This document shows positions 1 to 12,348 of a stretch of DNA of 64,000 nucleotides, one piece after another. A program made the position numbers and the translations under genes. Below the pieces are notes generated by a model. It saw only the letters and a program-made list of their open reading frames with translations, was not told the origin of the DNA and did no database searches. This DNA comes from Lithobates sylvaticus (taxonomy: Eukaryota; Chordata; Amphibia; Anura; Ranidae): positions 154,049,356-154,113,355 of the forward strand of contig CM053034.1 in NCBI GenBank assembly GCA_028564925.1, in the 5' to 3' direction. Position 1 is the stretch's first letter; each line of letters opens with the position of its first letter.

Positions 1-1590
1 GGCCAATGTCTTTAGGGAATTGCATGTAAAAGTCAGGAGCTGCTCGCACATAACAACTATTAAGCTTTCCAGACAATTATATGGACATTGATCTACAAGT
101 ATGATATTCTAGATAGTTGATCAATTATATTATATTTAAACTGATGCCAATGTAGATAATACAGAATACAGAAAAGGCAGAATAAAAGAGTTAGAATATA
201 CTGTACTCAGAAGAGCAGAAGTAATTTCTAGCCAAATTAAATGTACATTATGTTGGAGATAAAGGCGGGATATACGAAATCTAGGAAATCTATCTATGCA
301 GGGGATGATGAAGCTATACAGATAGAGAGGATTATACTTCCAGAAAGATAAGCGGGGCAGTAGAATTTAAAGTAGATGACAGTGAAAGTTCAGGAGATGT
401 TCTAGATAAAAGGCTGATAAAAGGCAAGAATTAAAAAGTAATTTCAAGATATATTATAGGGACAGGAGCTATATTAGAAGAATACAATGGAAATTGTAGA
501 TGGCTGCAAAGACAGTGTTGGTATGAATAGAATAGATTGGTATGCCAATTTGGTGGAAGATAGCAGTGGTAGAGGGGAATACTGGTTACATAAGAAGAGA
601 GCTCTATATACAGTACATGAAAGCAAGGTCAGAAGGACATGAGGAATACGAAAGCTGGAATGATAAGACAACAAGGAAAGAGACAAATTAGAAGGAGTGG
701 AAACACATAATTAAGAGAGGTATAGGAAAGGTGAGGAAGTAATAGAAAAGGGAGAGGAAAGTGTAGGAAGGTGTTAATAAGAGGAAAGGTAGGAAGGTGT
801 TTAGTGCAGAAAGCCTACTGATGGCAGTTGAGAGGTCTAGGAAAGGTGGTAAGGTGAGGAAAGCATATAGATAATAGGGAGAGACAGTGATAAAAGAAGG
901 AAGAAAGCATACTGATGACCGTTGAGAGGTAAAGGAAAGGTAGGAAAGTAAGGATAGAGACAACTAAAGAAGTTGCAAAGCATATAGATACGAGGTAGAG
1001 GAAAGGCAGAAAAGTGAGGAAACCTCTAAGATTATAGAGAAAGCATTCCAAAGAAAGCATACTGATGAGAGGCAAAAATGATAGGAGTTAAGCACTAGTA
1101 GATTTTCAAACTTTCGTACAAAAGTTCCCATCAGTACAATCAATGAGTGTCAAAAGTTCTTCAACATTTAGTATGCTTTTAACATTCAATTTTGGAATGA
1201 ATGTAATTTCCGAAAGAAATCCACTTTCACTCTTAGAAATTTTCTTCAAAAAATTTTCCATCCTGCTCCTATGAACTTTCTCATCACTATGGTATAACTC
1301 CACTACTGATTCCAAAATTAAACTAACATCCATGAAACAAATGTTTTTGAATGAATTCCTTCTAGTGTATGGCAAGCCTTTGAAAGGATATGTAGCTGAA
1401 GCGAATAGAAAAGCTTGACAGACAACAGTGAGAGGAATGACAGACAAATCAAGGGAAGAAGAAAGAAAGGAGGATGAGATCAGTATGAAAGAAATGAAGA
1501 TGAGAGTTACAGACAAGCAAATGAGAGGCGTAAGAAAGATAGGAAGATGAGAGCTGGATAAAATAAGCAGATAAGAAGAGGAAACATAGG

Positions 1591-1709
1591 CAGATGCGAT
1601 GTATAAGATATACCAAACACAGGCAGATGAAATGAATAAGATATACCAAACACAGGCAGATGAAATGAATAAGATATACCAAACACAGGCAGATGAGATG
1701 AATAGGTGA
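1591..1709. repeat. 33-bp minisatellite, about 3.5 copies
   Basis: The unit 'gcagatgaaatgaataag' + 'atataccaaacacag' (33 bp) is repeated, the middle copies being nearly identical and the first and last diverged. It lies within the larger purine-rich array and explains the repeated peptide-like pattern seen on the minus strand. Confidence 0.85.
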
Positions 1710-4579
1710 ATATGCAAAACATGCAGAATGAGAGAGAAGCTTTACATAGATGCAAGTGACAGCAATGGTAGTGAGAAATAAATTTCCAGATAACTATAAA
1801 GAACAGGAATATGATAGGACAGATAATAATCAGAAAGTTGTAGCTACATGATAGGGAGAGGGAATATTCAAGTTAGAGGGCCCATGGTATAAAGGACTGA
1901 TGATGTAGGAGGTTAGATTTATAGATCAGTACAAAGGATAACAAATGAGGAGGCAGACCAGAGAGGAAATTTGCTCGATTAAAAAGGCAATAAAGATATA
2001 GATAGAGCTGAAATGCACTTCTAGTTAGGTGATGGACAAGTTCAACAGAATATTAGACTGTAAATTATTTCTATGGACAGTCCAGCTGAGCAGAGCTCTA
2101 GGTAGATGACAAATACACCAAAGCTATTGGCCAGTTAGAGAGGATTGAGGGGGCAGTGGAAGCAGAGATAGAACACAGCATAGGAAACATCTAGATAGAT
2201 ATTAAGGACAGAACTGAATTAAAGTAACATTTTGTTAGCCGATGGAAGCAGCAAGGTCATGAAAAGTCATTTCAGCATATGTATATAGAGGGCAGAGAAA
2301 GGCAATGCAAAGGAAAAGATAAGTAAAGTATATGGAAAGATAGGATGGTATATATGCAGTAGGGTTGGATATACAATATAGTTAATGAAGCTACATGCAA
2401 AGGATAGTAAATATACCATCTAGAAATATATCAGCAGATGACAATGTTAGATCTAGATAGATTAAGACTATAGGCAATTAAGAAAGGTTTGCCTCCCATG
2501 AGTGATGACATCAGCAGATAAGAGGGGATATTTTTAGACAGGGCAATAAGACAGACACAGGAAAAGTGACGTTGATAGTGAATAAGTACTGTCATATTTA
2601 TAGAGAAGGGACTTTGAAAATGTAGATAGATGGGAGAATAGGCTATAGACAGGTAAGTAAAAGCTGTAGAGACATAGAGAAATAAAGTGCTATATAGTTG
2701 AGAGGAAGTTTCAGGCAAGTTAAACAGGGGAATAAAAGCTGCAGATAGATGGGAATATGTATTTGTGGAAGATGATAAAGGGCAGTTAGGGACATGCAAG
2801 TAAAATTGTAGACAGGTGACAAAGTGCTGTTGAGAAAGAAATGACAGGTGTGAATACACTATGAAGACACATTGTAGATCAAAGAGGCAGAGTATATTAA
2901 ATCATGAGCTAATTATAGGTAGATAGATGTTAAAGCCAAGCGATGAATGGATAGGAAAGTAAACTTGTTGGTAAGTGGGGAAGAAAAGCTGTAGATAGCT
3001 TGAGAAAATAGATGGGACAGTGAAGCTGTTAGTGGCCAGAAAATAGTATCTGTAGGCAGATGCAGGTAGATTTTGCACAGAGTATTAAAATAGATAGGAA
3101 AGTGAAGTTATAGGTGGCCAGAAAATGGTATCTGTAGATGGATGCAATTAAACTGCGTACAGAAGATGAATACAAGTGGAAAGGTGAAGCTTTAGGAAAG
3201 GAAAGTGAAACCATAGGTAGAGCAGTTAGCAGTAGGTAGGAGGACAGGTATGCTGTAAGTTGGCCAGTAAATGGGATTTGTAGACAGATGCAGGTAGCTC
3301 ATGCACAGAGGATAATACCAGATGGTAAAGTAAAGCTTTAAGTTGGCCAGGAAATGGTATCTGCAGACAGATCCATGCAGTTGCACACAGAAGATGAATA
3401 CAAAAGGGAAGGCAACGCTTTAGGTAGAAAGGAAAGTGAAACAGTAGGTAGATCAGATAGAAAACCTGTAAGTAGGAGGACAGCGGAGGTAGTAGCGAGC
3501 TGAGAAGGTGAAACTGGATATAAAGAAAATAAAGAGGTGAAAAGATGAAAAAATAGCTATAGGCATGATGGGAAAGTGGAACTGTCAGTAGCCAGAAAAT
3601 GGTATTTGTATTCAGGTGCAAGTAGATCATGCATAGAGAATAATAACAAATGGTAAGGTGAGCGTGTAGGCTGGCCAGGAAACAGCATCTGTAGGCATAT
3701 GCAGGTAAATTATGCACAGAGAATATTAAGAAATTGTAAAGTGAAGCTGCAGACAGCCAGAAAATGGTATCAGTAGGCGGATGCAGGTAAATTGTGCACA
3801 AAAGATAAATACAGATGAGAAGGTGAAACTTTAGGTAGAAAGAAAAGTAAAGGTAAAAGTAAAGGTAGATCAGAGAGCAAAGCAGTCGGTAGGGGGAAAG
3901 GTGAAGTAGTAACTAAACAGGAAAATGAAACTGGATATAAGAAGAATATAGAGAGAAAGATGTTAAAAATGGCTATAGCAGATAGAAAAGTTGCAGACAA
4001 ATGAGTCAGTGAAGACAGAAAAGAAAGCGTTACAGAACACTGAGAATGAATCTGAAGAAAGATGGGAAAATACATTTCAGCATATGGGAAGATACAGCTG
4101 GATAAGAGATATGAGGAGGTCATGCTTGAGATAGAAGGGATGGAAAGGTGTAGACTGAAGGGGACATATCAACGTAGAGTGAAGATGTAGATTGGAGGTG
4201 CCACGTAATGGTAAAATAAAGATGTAAAGGGGAAAGTGCATAGTGTCAACAGGTGAGAAAGAAAAGCTGTAGACTGAAGTGAAAGTGAAGCTACAGGTGG
4301 AGAGGAAAGTGAAAGAAAATGACAGAAAAGAAAGCAAAGCTGCAGACAGAAGAAAAGGTGAAGTGAAGCACAGATATAGATTAAAAAAAAAGCGATGCAG
4401 CTATTCAGGAAAGTAAAAATAACGATAGAAGTGAAAGTATAGCTGGAAAGTGAGGATACAGTGAAACTACAAGCAATGAAAAAAGTAGACAAAAGAAGAT
4501 CAAGGTAGAGTGGAAAGCTGCAGATAGACGAGAAAGTAAAACTACAGGTAGATGAGCTATCAAAGGTATAGAACAGCAA

Positions 4580-5335
4580 TTCTCAACAAAAATTCTGTGA
4601 AACCCTAGGGTTCCTTCAGGGCTTTAGCTAAGTAACCTCCCATCTGATGGTACGTTTATAGTTCTGTGTCTGATGCCACTTGGCAGATCCAGAAACATGA
4701 GACTAGTGATCTTTTTAGCTGTCTGTAAGGGTGGTCTGATCACCAATGACAGAAAGGAAAGTGAAGCTGCAGACAGAAGAAAAAGTGAAGCTAAGCACAG
4801 ATGTATATAGAAAAGTGGCGATACAGCTAGTCAGGAAAGTGAAAATAACGATAGAAGTGAAAGTATAGCTGGAAAGCGAGGATAAAGTGAAACTACAAAC
4901 AATGAAAAAAGTCGACGAAAAAGTTAAGATCAAGGTAGAGTGGAGAGCTGCAGACATGAGAAAGTAAAACTATAGCTAGATGCATTATCAAAGCTATATA
5001 ACAGCAATTCTCAACCAGGATTCTGTGAAACCCTAGGGTTTCTTCAGAGGGTGCTAGGGATTCTTTGAGCTTTAGCTAAGTAACCTCCCATCTGATGGTA
5101 TGTTTATAGTTCTGTGTCCGATGCCACTTGGCAGATCCAGAAACATGAGACTAGTAATCTTTTTAGCTATCGGTAAGGGAGGTCTGATCACCAATATAAG
5201 GGGTGCTTTCTTCTTTCTGACCACCAGTGTGAGGGGCATTCTTCCCTTTGTCCCCCAATGAATTGACTTTAGCCAAGGTTCTCTGAGAGCAAACATTATT
5301 TCAAGGGTTCCTCTGGGGTAAAAAGTTTAAGAAAG
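4580..5335. repeat. Dispersed 'accctagggttcc' repeat, two partial copies
   Basis: Two copies (about 4580-4750 and 4995-5335) share 'ctgtgaaaccctagggtt', 'taacctcccatctgatggta' and 'ctttttagctgtctgtaag' words. Relatives of the same family occur at 17.75-18.29, 32.09-32.35 and 35.36-35.44 kb, so this is an interspersed repeat and not unique sequence. The class is unclear; no coding capacity was seen. Confidence 0.65.
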
Positions 5336-5340
5336 CATGG

Positions 5341-6600
5341 TATAGAATGTAGTACATTGAAGATGTAGATGAATTAAAAAGTAAACCCCGTAGAAATGGA
5401 GGGTGGTAAAAGTTCAGGTAGCATAAGGTGTGAAGCTGTAAAATGATAGGCAGGCAGTTAAAAAAATAATAATATCCAAAAACGGAAAGCTGGGTGTTTA
5501 GAACATAGCTTCAGAGAATGTAAATAGGTAACTCATAAACGTTTATGGGGAACTAAGTCATGAACTAAAATGGAGGGTAGTTGGTGGTTCTACAGTGCAA
5601 AATACATTATAATACAATATGCAATGCCGCTTTACAGGGCAAATCAGTTTTGGCTATCCATATATTGAAACTAATTGTACGTATTATCCAAAGCTATGCT
5701 GGGTCCTGGTTTAGCATATTGGTTCTGTAAAAACTTTCCCTTTCTGTATGGTTCTGGCTCTTATTGGTGTATAACTATCCTTATCTAGATCATGCAGGGG
5801 TAGAGAATGCAGGTATAACATATAGAAACAGAAAAATATGGAATATGATGAAGATGGGGGGGGGGGGGGGTATAATAGGGACAGAATGTAGATAAGGAAA
5901 ATTCAGGATATTAGATTAGGCATCAGGTCCAAGAAGTGCAGGAAATTAGGCTGTAGGTAAAGACAAGGGTAGTCATTCTGTTTTCAAGGGGGTAAAGGAA
6001 AAAAAACAAGACAGTGATGTGCAGATCTCTCCAGTAATCCATTCACACATAGGAAGGGAAATAGGGAAAATATATTTAGTAAATAAGGTAAAAAGGAAGG
6101 CAGGCTGAGCCAAATTTAAAATGTAATCACCTATATTATACAGTGTGGATACATATATACACTGCTAATTTATATGAACTGCCTTTATCAGTAAAAATAG
6201 TAAATCCTAAATATTGCTTATCAAGATTTCAAATATATTTTGGTATTTTTCATAAGCTTAAAACAAGATCTAAATTTTCAGAAGAGGGTTCAGTAACTTT
6301 ATAGCCATGCTAGGCTTGGTGCAGTAATTTCAATTATTTTTCTCTTCTTAAAAAGCCAATCAATGTAAATTTAGTAGAGACAGACTGTGTGTATCTTCTA
6401 CACATGCTTGGACTTCTTATTTATGAAGTTATACGATGGCTATCTGTAAAGGTAACATTTTTCAATGAGGCCATTAAAAAATGTTTTCTTTTTCCTACTC
6501 TTGGTTATATGGTTTTTGGCCCAGCCTGACCAACAAACTAGTGAATGGGAAGAAGATTAAAACCATTGAGAGGGCAAATAAAAATTTGGAAAGGAAATAC
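5341..6600. other. Intron sequence, no gene seen
   Basis: AT-rich unique-looking intron of tnnt3. The only notable item is a run of G bases near 5856-5870. No exon with paired splice sites was found on either strand. Confidence 0.6.
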
Positions 6601-6621
6601 CGTCGTAATCTTCACCGTGTT
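6601..6621 (-). CDS. tnnt3: tnnt3 21-nt microexon (EHGEDYD)
   Basis: The exon has 21 nt between an excellent acceptor (...ctcttttcatttacag) and donor gtattt. In phase 1 it encodes E-H-G-E-D-Y-D plus one base. EHGE-like segments occur in bird fast troponin T N-termini. The donor is weaker than those of the other exons, consistent with regulated use. It is the last exon of the gene found in this window, and the next is expected below base 1. Confidence 0.75.
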
Positions 6622-7459
6622 CTGTAAATGAAAAGAGATTGTTAGCTCACTGCTTCTTTCCTAGAGAAAAACAGGTTGATGGTATGATCCAATCAACCAA
6701 TCAGATATTTCAGAACAACAGGCATCTCATGCACAGAACTCCTGATCCGATCACACTGTTCCTGAGGGTAAGGATTGTTTTTGTTATGTTTTGATTCACA
6801 ATCACTTAACTGTAATAAAATGATCCATCTTACAATTTCAATTAACTCTGCAAACCTAATTAAAGTGAAAAACTGAGCATGGTGTGAGCTGTTTATAGGA
6901 CCTATTTCCTATGTTTGCTAGGCTACATTATGGTCAGTTATTAGGCTTTATTTAGTAATGTATTGCGAAGAGCAGGGATGTTTAGCGGCCCATACCAACC
7001 GATCAGAAATCAATTTTCAGTAACTTAGATTACGCTAATGAAATTTCTGATTGTTTACTAGGAACTCACAAAACACTACAGCTCCTTGCACAATGAAATA
7101 AAGCCTACTATTATGAGGTTTTGTTTCAGATCTGTAGAACATTACTGGTCTGTCCCATTGTTTCAGTGTGACAAATGCAGTTGCCATGCAAAAACAAGCA
7201 AGCAGAGGCAAATTATATCAATGTCAATCTTGAAGTTGTACTTGGAGTCATAGATGCTATGGCAGTGCAATCAGGATGTACCTTTTACCCAATACTTTAG
7301 AGTTGCTTGTATTAAGGGGAAAAAGGTACAACGGTTTCAGGAATTTCTCTTCTGCATCATCCACACATTCAGATAAATAGATAGATTGGGAAGTAGAGCC
7401 ATTATTGGAGGCCAGATATATAATATTGACCTTTGAGGAAGGTTGGTTAACAATCTTAC

Positions 7460-7531
7460 CTTCCTCCTCGGCCCCATCATATGCTTCCTCCTCTTGAATT
7501 GTGATCTCCTCAACTTGTGCAGGCTCTTCTT
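7460..7531 (-). CDS. tnnt3: tnnt3 acidic exon (about 72 nt)
   Basis: On the minus strand an acceptor tract (ccatgcctctgcaatttgc) leads to a run of three possible AG acceptors spaced 3 nt apart (ctgaag, then aag, aag), and the exon ends at donor gtaaga. In phase 1 it encodes EEEPAQVEEITIQEEE followed by AYDGAEEE. The acidic Val-Glu-Glu / Gln-Glu-Glu pattern fits the longer variable exon of fast troponin T. Alternative starts 3, 6 or 18 nt further in (the last after cacaag) would keep frame. The precise 5' edge is therefore uncertain, but the exon itself is well supported. Confidence 0.78.
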
Positions 7532-9560
7532 CTTCAGAAGCAAATTGCAGAGGCATGGCGATTATAATTCAAGCAGTCACACAATAGGCAGATTGATATA
7601 GGGGTAGGGCAGAAGGAAATATTAGCAGCAAGCAAAGAAGAGAGAAGGAGGACATGAAAGCAAAGCATAACAGTACATCGTAAGAGGATGCACAGTCAAT
7701 TCTTTACTGCAGTGTTTCCCAAAGTGCGGGACATGAGCCACTGGGGGTTGCTTACATATCTATCTTTACTCTAGATGGTACATGGCAAAAATCTGGATTT
7801 AAGGGAATGATGTGTGAAAATATTTGCTCTAGCGTTAGATTTCATTGGTAGGTGGGTAGTCTACTGATTTAAATCTGGAGTCCAGGCTTTTTTAATTTTT
7901 GGAAAGAAAAGTCAAATCCATCTGGATTCCTCTTTTATAGTTAAATTGGTAATAAACCCATAACCAAAAATGTAAAATACTACAGCTTAATTATCGTTAG
8001 ATGTAGTAGCTATATCAGTTTTCTTTTTTTTAGGCTTTTACCCCTCTGTTTTCCCCTTGATCTGGCCAGTAACACACCTGCTACGTTATACTGTACAGAC
8101 ACCACTCTGGATGAATGAGCACAGGGGCAGGTCTGGACTGCAGCATTGTCAGTCTGGGGGGGAGGGGAGTGTTAGAAGTACTAGCAGATTTAAATACACT
8201 AACAAATTGCAGCTTACCTCCAACTAATACTTTATAATCAGTTACAGCAAACATTTTTTTTTCCCTTTTGTGATAAATGTTTTACATAAATGAAAGCTGA
8301 TCTTTTTGAGCACCCCTGTCAGCGTTAAATGGTCTGTCTCATCCCTGTAACTGCAAGAGAGCTTTTCGGTTGAAAAAACGTACTGGCCAGATCACCAGAT
8401 GAACTTAGAAGAAAGAAAGCCTAAAAAAGGAAACTAATACAGCCATCACATCCAATAATTGGTAAGCTGTAATAAAATAAACGTTGCTTTTGGGTTTAAT
8501 ACTGCTTTAAGAAATGTTCTGCTGGTGCCACTTTGGTGGCCTCTCAAAAGTGGAGCACTATTGTGACTCCCAACACTGCTTATGCCTTGACTGTACTCAA
8601 GACCAGCAGAAAAAACATTATGGCTGTCTACATTGCATCAAGTGAGGCTTGCTGTAAAGGGAAATTTAAGGTGATTTACATGGCAACTCCAATGCTAGTT
8701 AACAGTAGTTAACATTTCTAGTAATGCTTTTATTTTGGTAATAGGGAATTTGTTTTTAACCAGTGGACTGGTTTTTGAAAGAGCAACAACCTTATTGGAC
8801 ATCTTTTGACAGCTAGAGTATTGACCATTGGGGGATGAAAATTAAGGGGAGGCGAGTAATGAATGTGCAGAGAAGCAGCAAGGATTGTGACATTTTTGGA
8901 CACATTTTAGCCATGACCATCCAGTTACTGCCACAGAAGCTAGCAAAGCAACAGTGCTATACAACTGACCAAACTTTGTGGAAACACAACTTTGCAAGAA
9001 CAACGCTTTTAACAATAAAGCATGGCTTATGATGCAGATTGTACATGGTCATGCTGTACCTATAGAAAGGAGGGTCATATAATAGTATCAATTATATGTA
9101 GTACCAGAAAAGTATCTGGCACCGAATTCTGTAGCAAACATTCCCGGCTGAGCCACAGAGCATAGAAGCATTGTGGATGCTTAACAATAGTGAATTTTAC
9201 TGTCCTCTGTTTCAGCAGTGGCTACAAGATGCAAAATTCATGTCGATGACTTGGTGTCAAGGCCATAGCGTGCCTCATGCATCTACTTTCATATGGATGC
9301 CAGCAAGCACAACCCAACTGTCAAATTATCAAATGATTTAAGACCCTAGGAAATAGGTCATCAATGCAGGCATCAAGCACTAGGGTGACCTGACCATGTA
9401 TAATGAGTTGGCAGGTTATGGAACTAAGCATTTGGTTACCCTGCATTTGGTCCCCTCTGGTTACAAATATACTTAGGGAATTTGGACTATAAGGACACTC
9501 AGATTCCTGGATGAGTCACCCTAGATTATGTGAAATGGGGATGATGAATAAACCACATAC
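7532..9560. other. Intron sequence, no gene seen
   Basis: Unique-looking tnnt3 intron. A G-rich stretch lies near 8155-8170. Small open frames here lack start context, splice sites or recognisable protein similarity. Confidence 0.6.
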
Positions 9561-9581
9561 CTTCCTCAGGGGCTTCTTCTA
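9561..9581 (-). CDS. tnnt3: tnnt3 21-nt microexon (VEEAPEE)
   Basis: The exon has 21 nt between acceptor ...tttaacctgcacag and donor gtatgt. In phase 1 it reads V-E-E-A-P-E-E. I know of no exact counterpart in human TNNT3, but the position, size, phase and Glu/Ala/Pro content fit the fast variable exons of birds and mammals. It probably contributes to developmental or fibre-type isoforms. It could be a species-specific duplicate of a neighbouring microexon. Confidence 0.78.
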
Positions 9582-9976
9582 CTGTGCAGGTTAAAATTCA
9601 GGGAGAAGAATAGGAATTAGAGATGAAAGAGAAGCACCAGATACGATGCAAGGTTTATCCCCTGCTACACACAGCATTAACTGACACACAAGTACATAGC
9701 ACATAGCGCAGAGTGTAATATGGAGTGTTATGTCTGATATTCTATCTAGTGATGGAAAAGTACTAAACTATTTATAACCAACATTGACCACATTTTGTTG
9801 TTCACCTGCACCCTGTAAAATATTGTTACCAACACCTATAAATCCTATGGACACAAAAACAATTCCTCTTTATTTAAGTCTCTAATCGTGATTATTTGCA
9901 CATTAATTGTTTTATACCTTGATATTGTGTTAAAGAAGCCTATTCACTTTAAAGGCACTCAATTGCTACACTAAAA

Positions 9977-9979
<3 letters not shown>

Positions 9980-10011
<32 letters not shown>
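9980..10011. repeat. Poly-T tract
   Basis: A run of about 32 T bases. It lies immediately before the repeat starting near 10018. Confidence 0.9.
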
Positions 10012-10012
<1 letters not shown>

Positions 10013-10017
10013 TTTTG

Positions 10018-10390
10018 GAGTGTAGATGGATTAGAACACCTACTAAGTTCGTATTGCTGTCTGTGCCTTCGTTAGGGAGATACATTTTCTCTATTTGTCT
10101 TGTTTACTGTTATCATTGAAAGTGAAGGTAAAAGAAAATCCAGAATTTTGGGTTGTCCCCATAAAAGTAATAGAGGGGAAATCTTCCAAAGGAGACACTA
10201 TTCCTTGTGGCCTGGGGATCTCCAAGGGGGTTCCCTTAATTTTTTTGGATTTCCTCTCACTTCCTGTTTTGGCTATGGGACAAGAAGTGAGAGTAAATCT
10301 CCCCAATGGGACACAGATGGCAAAAAATTACAGGGGTTATAACCCCCCCCCCCCCCCGTACTCTATCCAAAATGAAAATAAATGTTTTGC
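10018..10390 (+). repeat. Interspersed repeat, copy A of a three-copy family
   Basis: It shares long stretches with 60890-61240 (opposite strand) and 61930-62200 (same strand). Shared words include 'attgaaagt.aa.gtaaaag', 'cttcctgttttggctatggg' and 'gtactctatccaaaat'. A C-run (10341-10357) sits in the copy. Open frames inside it are repeat-derived. Confidence 0.8.
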
Positions 10391-10934
10391 CTATAGTTCT
10401 ACTCTGTACACTGTGCTTTCATCTACTGTCCATCATGTCAATAGAGGACATAGTAGTAATGAAGGGGCAGGCAAAAAAAACTGCAGTGCCCAGCAGGGTA
10501 TACAGGCACCTGAAACTCCTTGAAGTGTGTCAAATGCTGAAGATTCCACGGCCACTGTAGCTCTTCAAGAGAGCTTGTTATTCTATCAAACAGTTGATTT
10601 ACATCCGTGTGTTGTGGTGTGGGTCTAAGTGTTTACAATTAATATATGAATTAGGGTGCCATTCTGAATGAATAGCTAAACACCACTGTGTACATATACC
10701 ACACATTGATGTGTGTTGTGGTAATGGGCAATGAACCATGTGTACAAAATGGATAATGAACCATTTGTACCATGTGTACAAATGATGGTCCAAATAAAAG
10801 CACAGTTATATAACGTATATACGTATTACACTGCTTTTTAAAGTGCACAATAAAAAACTTTTGAAACTGTTACTACTCTAACTATATGCTCAGTATTCAG
10901 ATTTCTTTTAATTTTAGTGTAGGTAACAGTATGA

Positions 10935-11115
10935 AATCAAGCCTGGTTCACACCTATGCACTTTTTAGTGCGTTTTCAGTTTTGCAGAAGGGACTTTTTT
11001 CAGATTTTTGGTTCCATATACTTTAATGGATCAAAAGCGTGTATTGAAAAACGCAAAATGCACTTGCAATATGCAAACTTCAACCTGCATTGGTGTGAAT
11101 CAGGCCTTAATACTA
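10935..11115. mobile_element. MITE-like hairpin element
   Basis: Imperfect inverted ends, 'aagcctggttcacacctatg' on the left and 'cattggtgtgaatcaggcctt' on the right, enclose a short non-coding core with a self-complementary middle. This is the common 'ttcacac' class seen repeatedly in this window. Confidence 0.65.
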
Positions 11116-11619
11116 ATCTGCCAAAATAAGCAGCTTGACGCCCCTGTAAACCTGCCTCCTTTGGTATTGCAACCTGACTGTCTAGATGTCCCATACCAAC
11201 CACAAATGGAAAGACAGATTACTTCGATAAGTATGGCCCATTGCCCTCACTAAAGCTGGCCGTACATTATACAATTTTCTTATTCAATTTCCTATAGATT
11301 CACCTTCAACTATGTAGTGCACGTGCCTGCCTGACTGTATACAAATAGGTCTGATCTCATATTATATGGTTTTGGTAAATATAAAGGAATATTGTACTGG
11401 AAAATTGTATACTAAAGGGGAGATGTGATATGGTATCTTACCAACTTTTAAATATCACTTCATTCTATGTCTGATTGAGACACTTCATATAGATAGCTAG
11501 CTCAGTTTGGAGACCACCATGAATCATTTTATGTTCCTTCGGTAACAGTAGTCATCAACATATCCCACCAACCAAACATTGACCCTGCTAATAAACTAGT
11601 CCAAGAGAGCAGTACATAC

Positions 11620-11634
11620 CTTCTTGTGCCTCCT
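11620..11634 (-). CDS. tnnt3: tnnt3 15-nt microexon (EEAQEE)
   Basis: The exon has 15 nt between acceptor ...aatgtatgaacag and donor gtatgt. In phase 1 it completes E-E-A-Q-E and gives the first base of the next E codon, the same as the EEAQEE block that follows EEE in human TNNT3. The acceptor has a weak tract next to it, but a pyrimidine-rich run (tctatttttttgcttctctgccctgctcttg) lies slightly upstream. It is phase-symmetric. Confidence 0.85.
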
Positions 11635-12348
11635 CTGTTCATACATTTTGACAGTGTAGCAAGAGCAGGGCAGAGAAGCAAAAAAATAGACAAACAAAAC
11701 AGGTTAGCCATCAACAGAGACCTACAAAGCACAAGATTGCTGAAATCACACGGTACCTTAGAAACAAATAAGCACAACCTGTAGCAGATTACCTCAAAGA
11801 AGCTGCTCTACAATCACTACAATCAAAAACATTAAAAATGATCTCAAGAGACAGTAGTCCTCATGAATTAATTTTTCTAAAATCGCAAGTGTCTAAGTTA
11901 CAAACCAATCTCATTCTCTCCTTCTTGTTTTATGGAAACCAAAAATGGAGAAACCAATTGTTTTGGCAACAGAGGCAATCCTTTCAGACACTTTCATTCA
12001 TTGGACTGGGATACAAACAACAAGTGACATGCGGGTACTCCTACATCTACTCGGCTACATTTAAAAGCTGTGGAACACTTGATGGTGTTAAAGTGAAAAG
12101 ATTGGAATAAAAAGTCATGCTATATAAATCATCGTTCCCACTCATCAGCATAAATTATGTTTCAGACGTGGCCTCAGGAGGCTGAGGGAAGGCATTTTCT
12201 CATCATCGAACTACAGAGGACTGGTAATTGTACTTTATGGCTTACTCTTACTACTGGTACCTCATGAATTGAGAACATACATTTGATAAAAAGCAGAGGA
12301 GGAATTGGTTGGTGTATGTTCAAAAACCTGATTCCATCTACAATTGAA

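Larger units (their letters stand above)
300..5340. repeat. Decayed purine-rich tandem repeat array in a tnnt3 intron
   Basis: The plus strand is dominated by A/G words (ggaaagtgaagct, gatgcaggtaga, aagaaaag). Between about 3030 and 3800 a unit of about 81-85 bp recurs, built around 'tggccagaaaatggtatctgtaggcagatgc...gtaaagtgaagct', with gaps and drift. Segments 4318-4580 and 4745-5000 are diverged copies of one another. Long minus-strand reading frames here are products of this skewed composition, not genes. The array would be transcribed as a pyrimidine-rich tract within the tnnt3 intron. Confidence 0.7.

Noticed and set aside
474-4957. Many Ser/Leu/Phe-rich minus-strand proteins resembling membrane proteins
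   Set aside because: They arise from the purine-rich composition of the plus strand; no conserved segment, and the hydrophobic look is a codon-composition effect.
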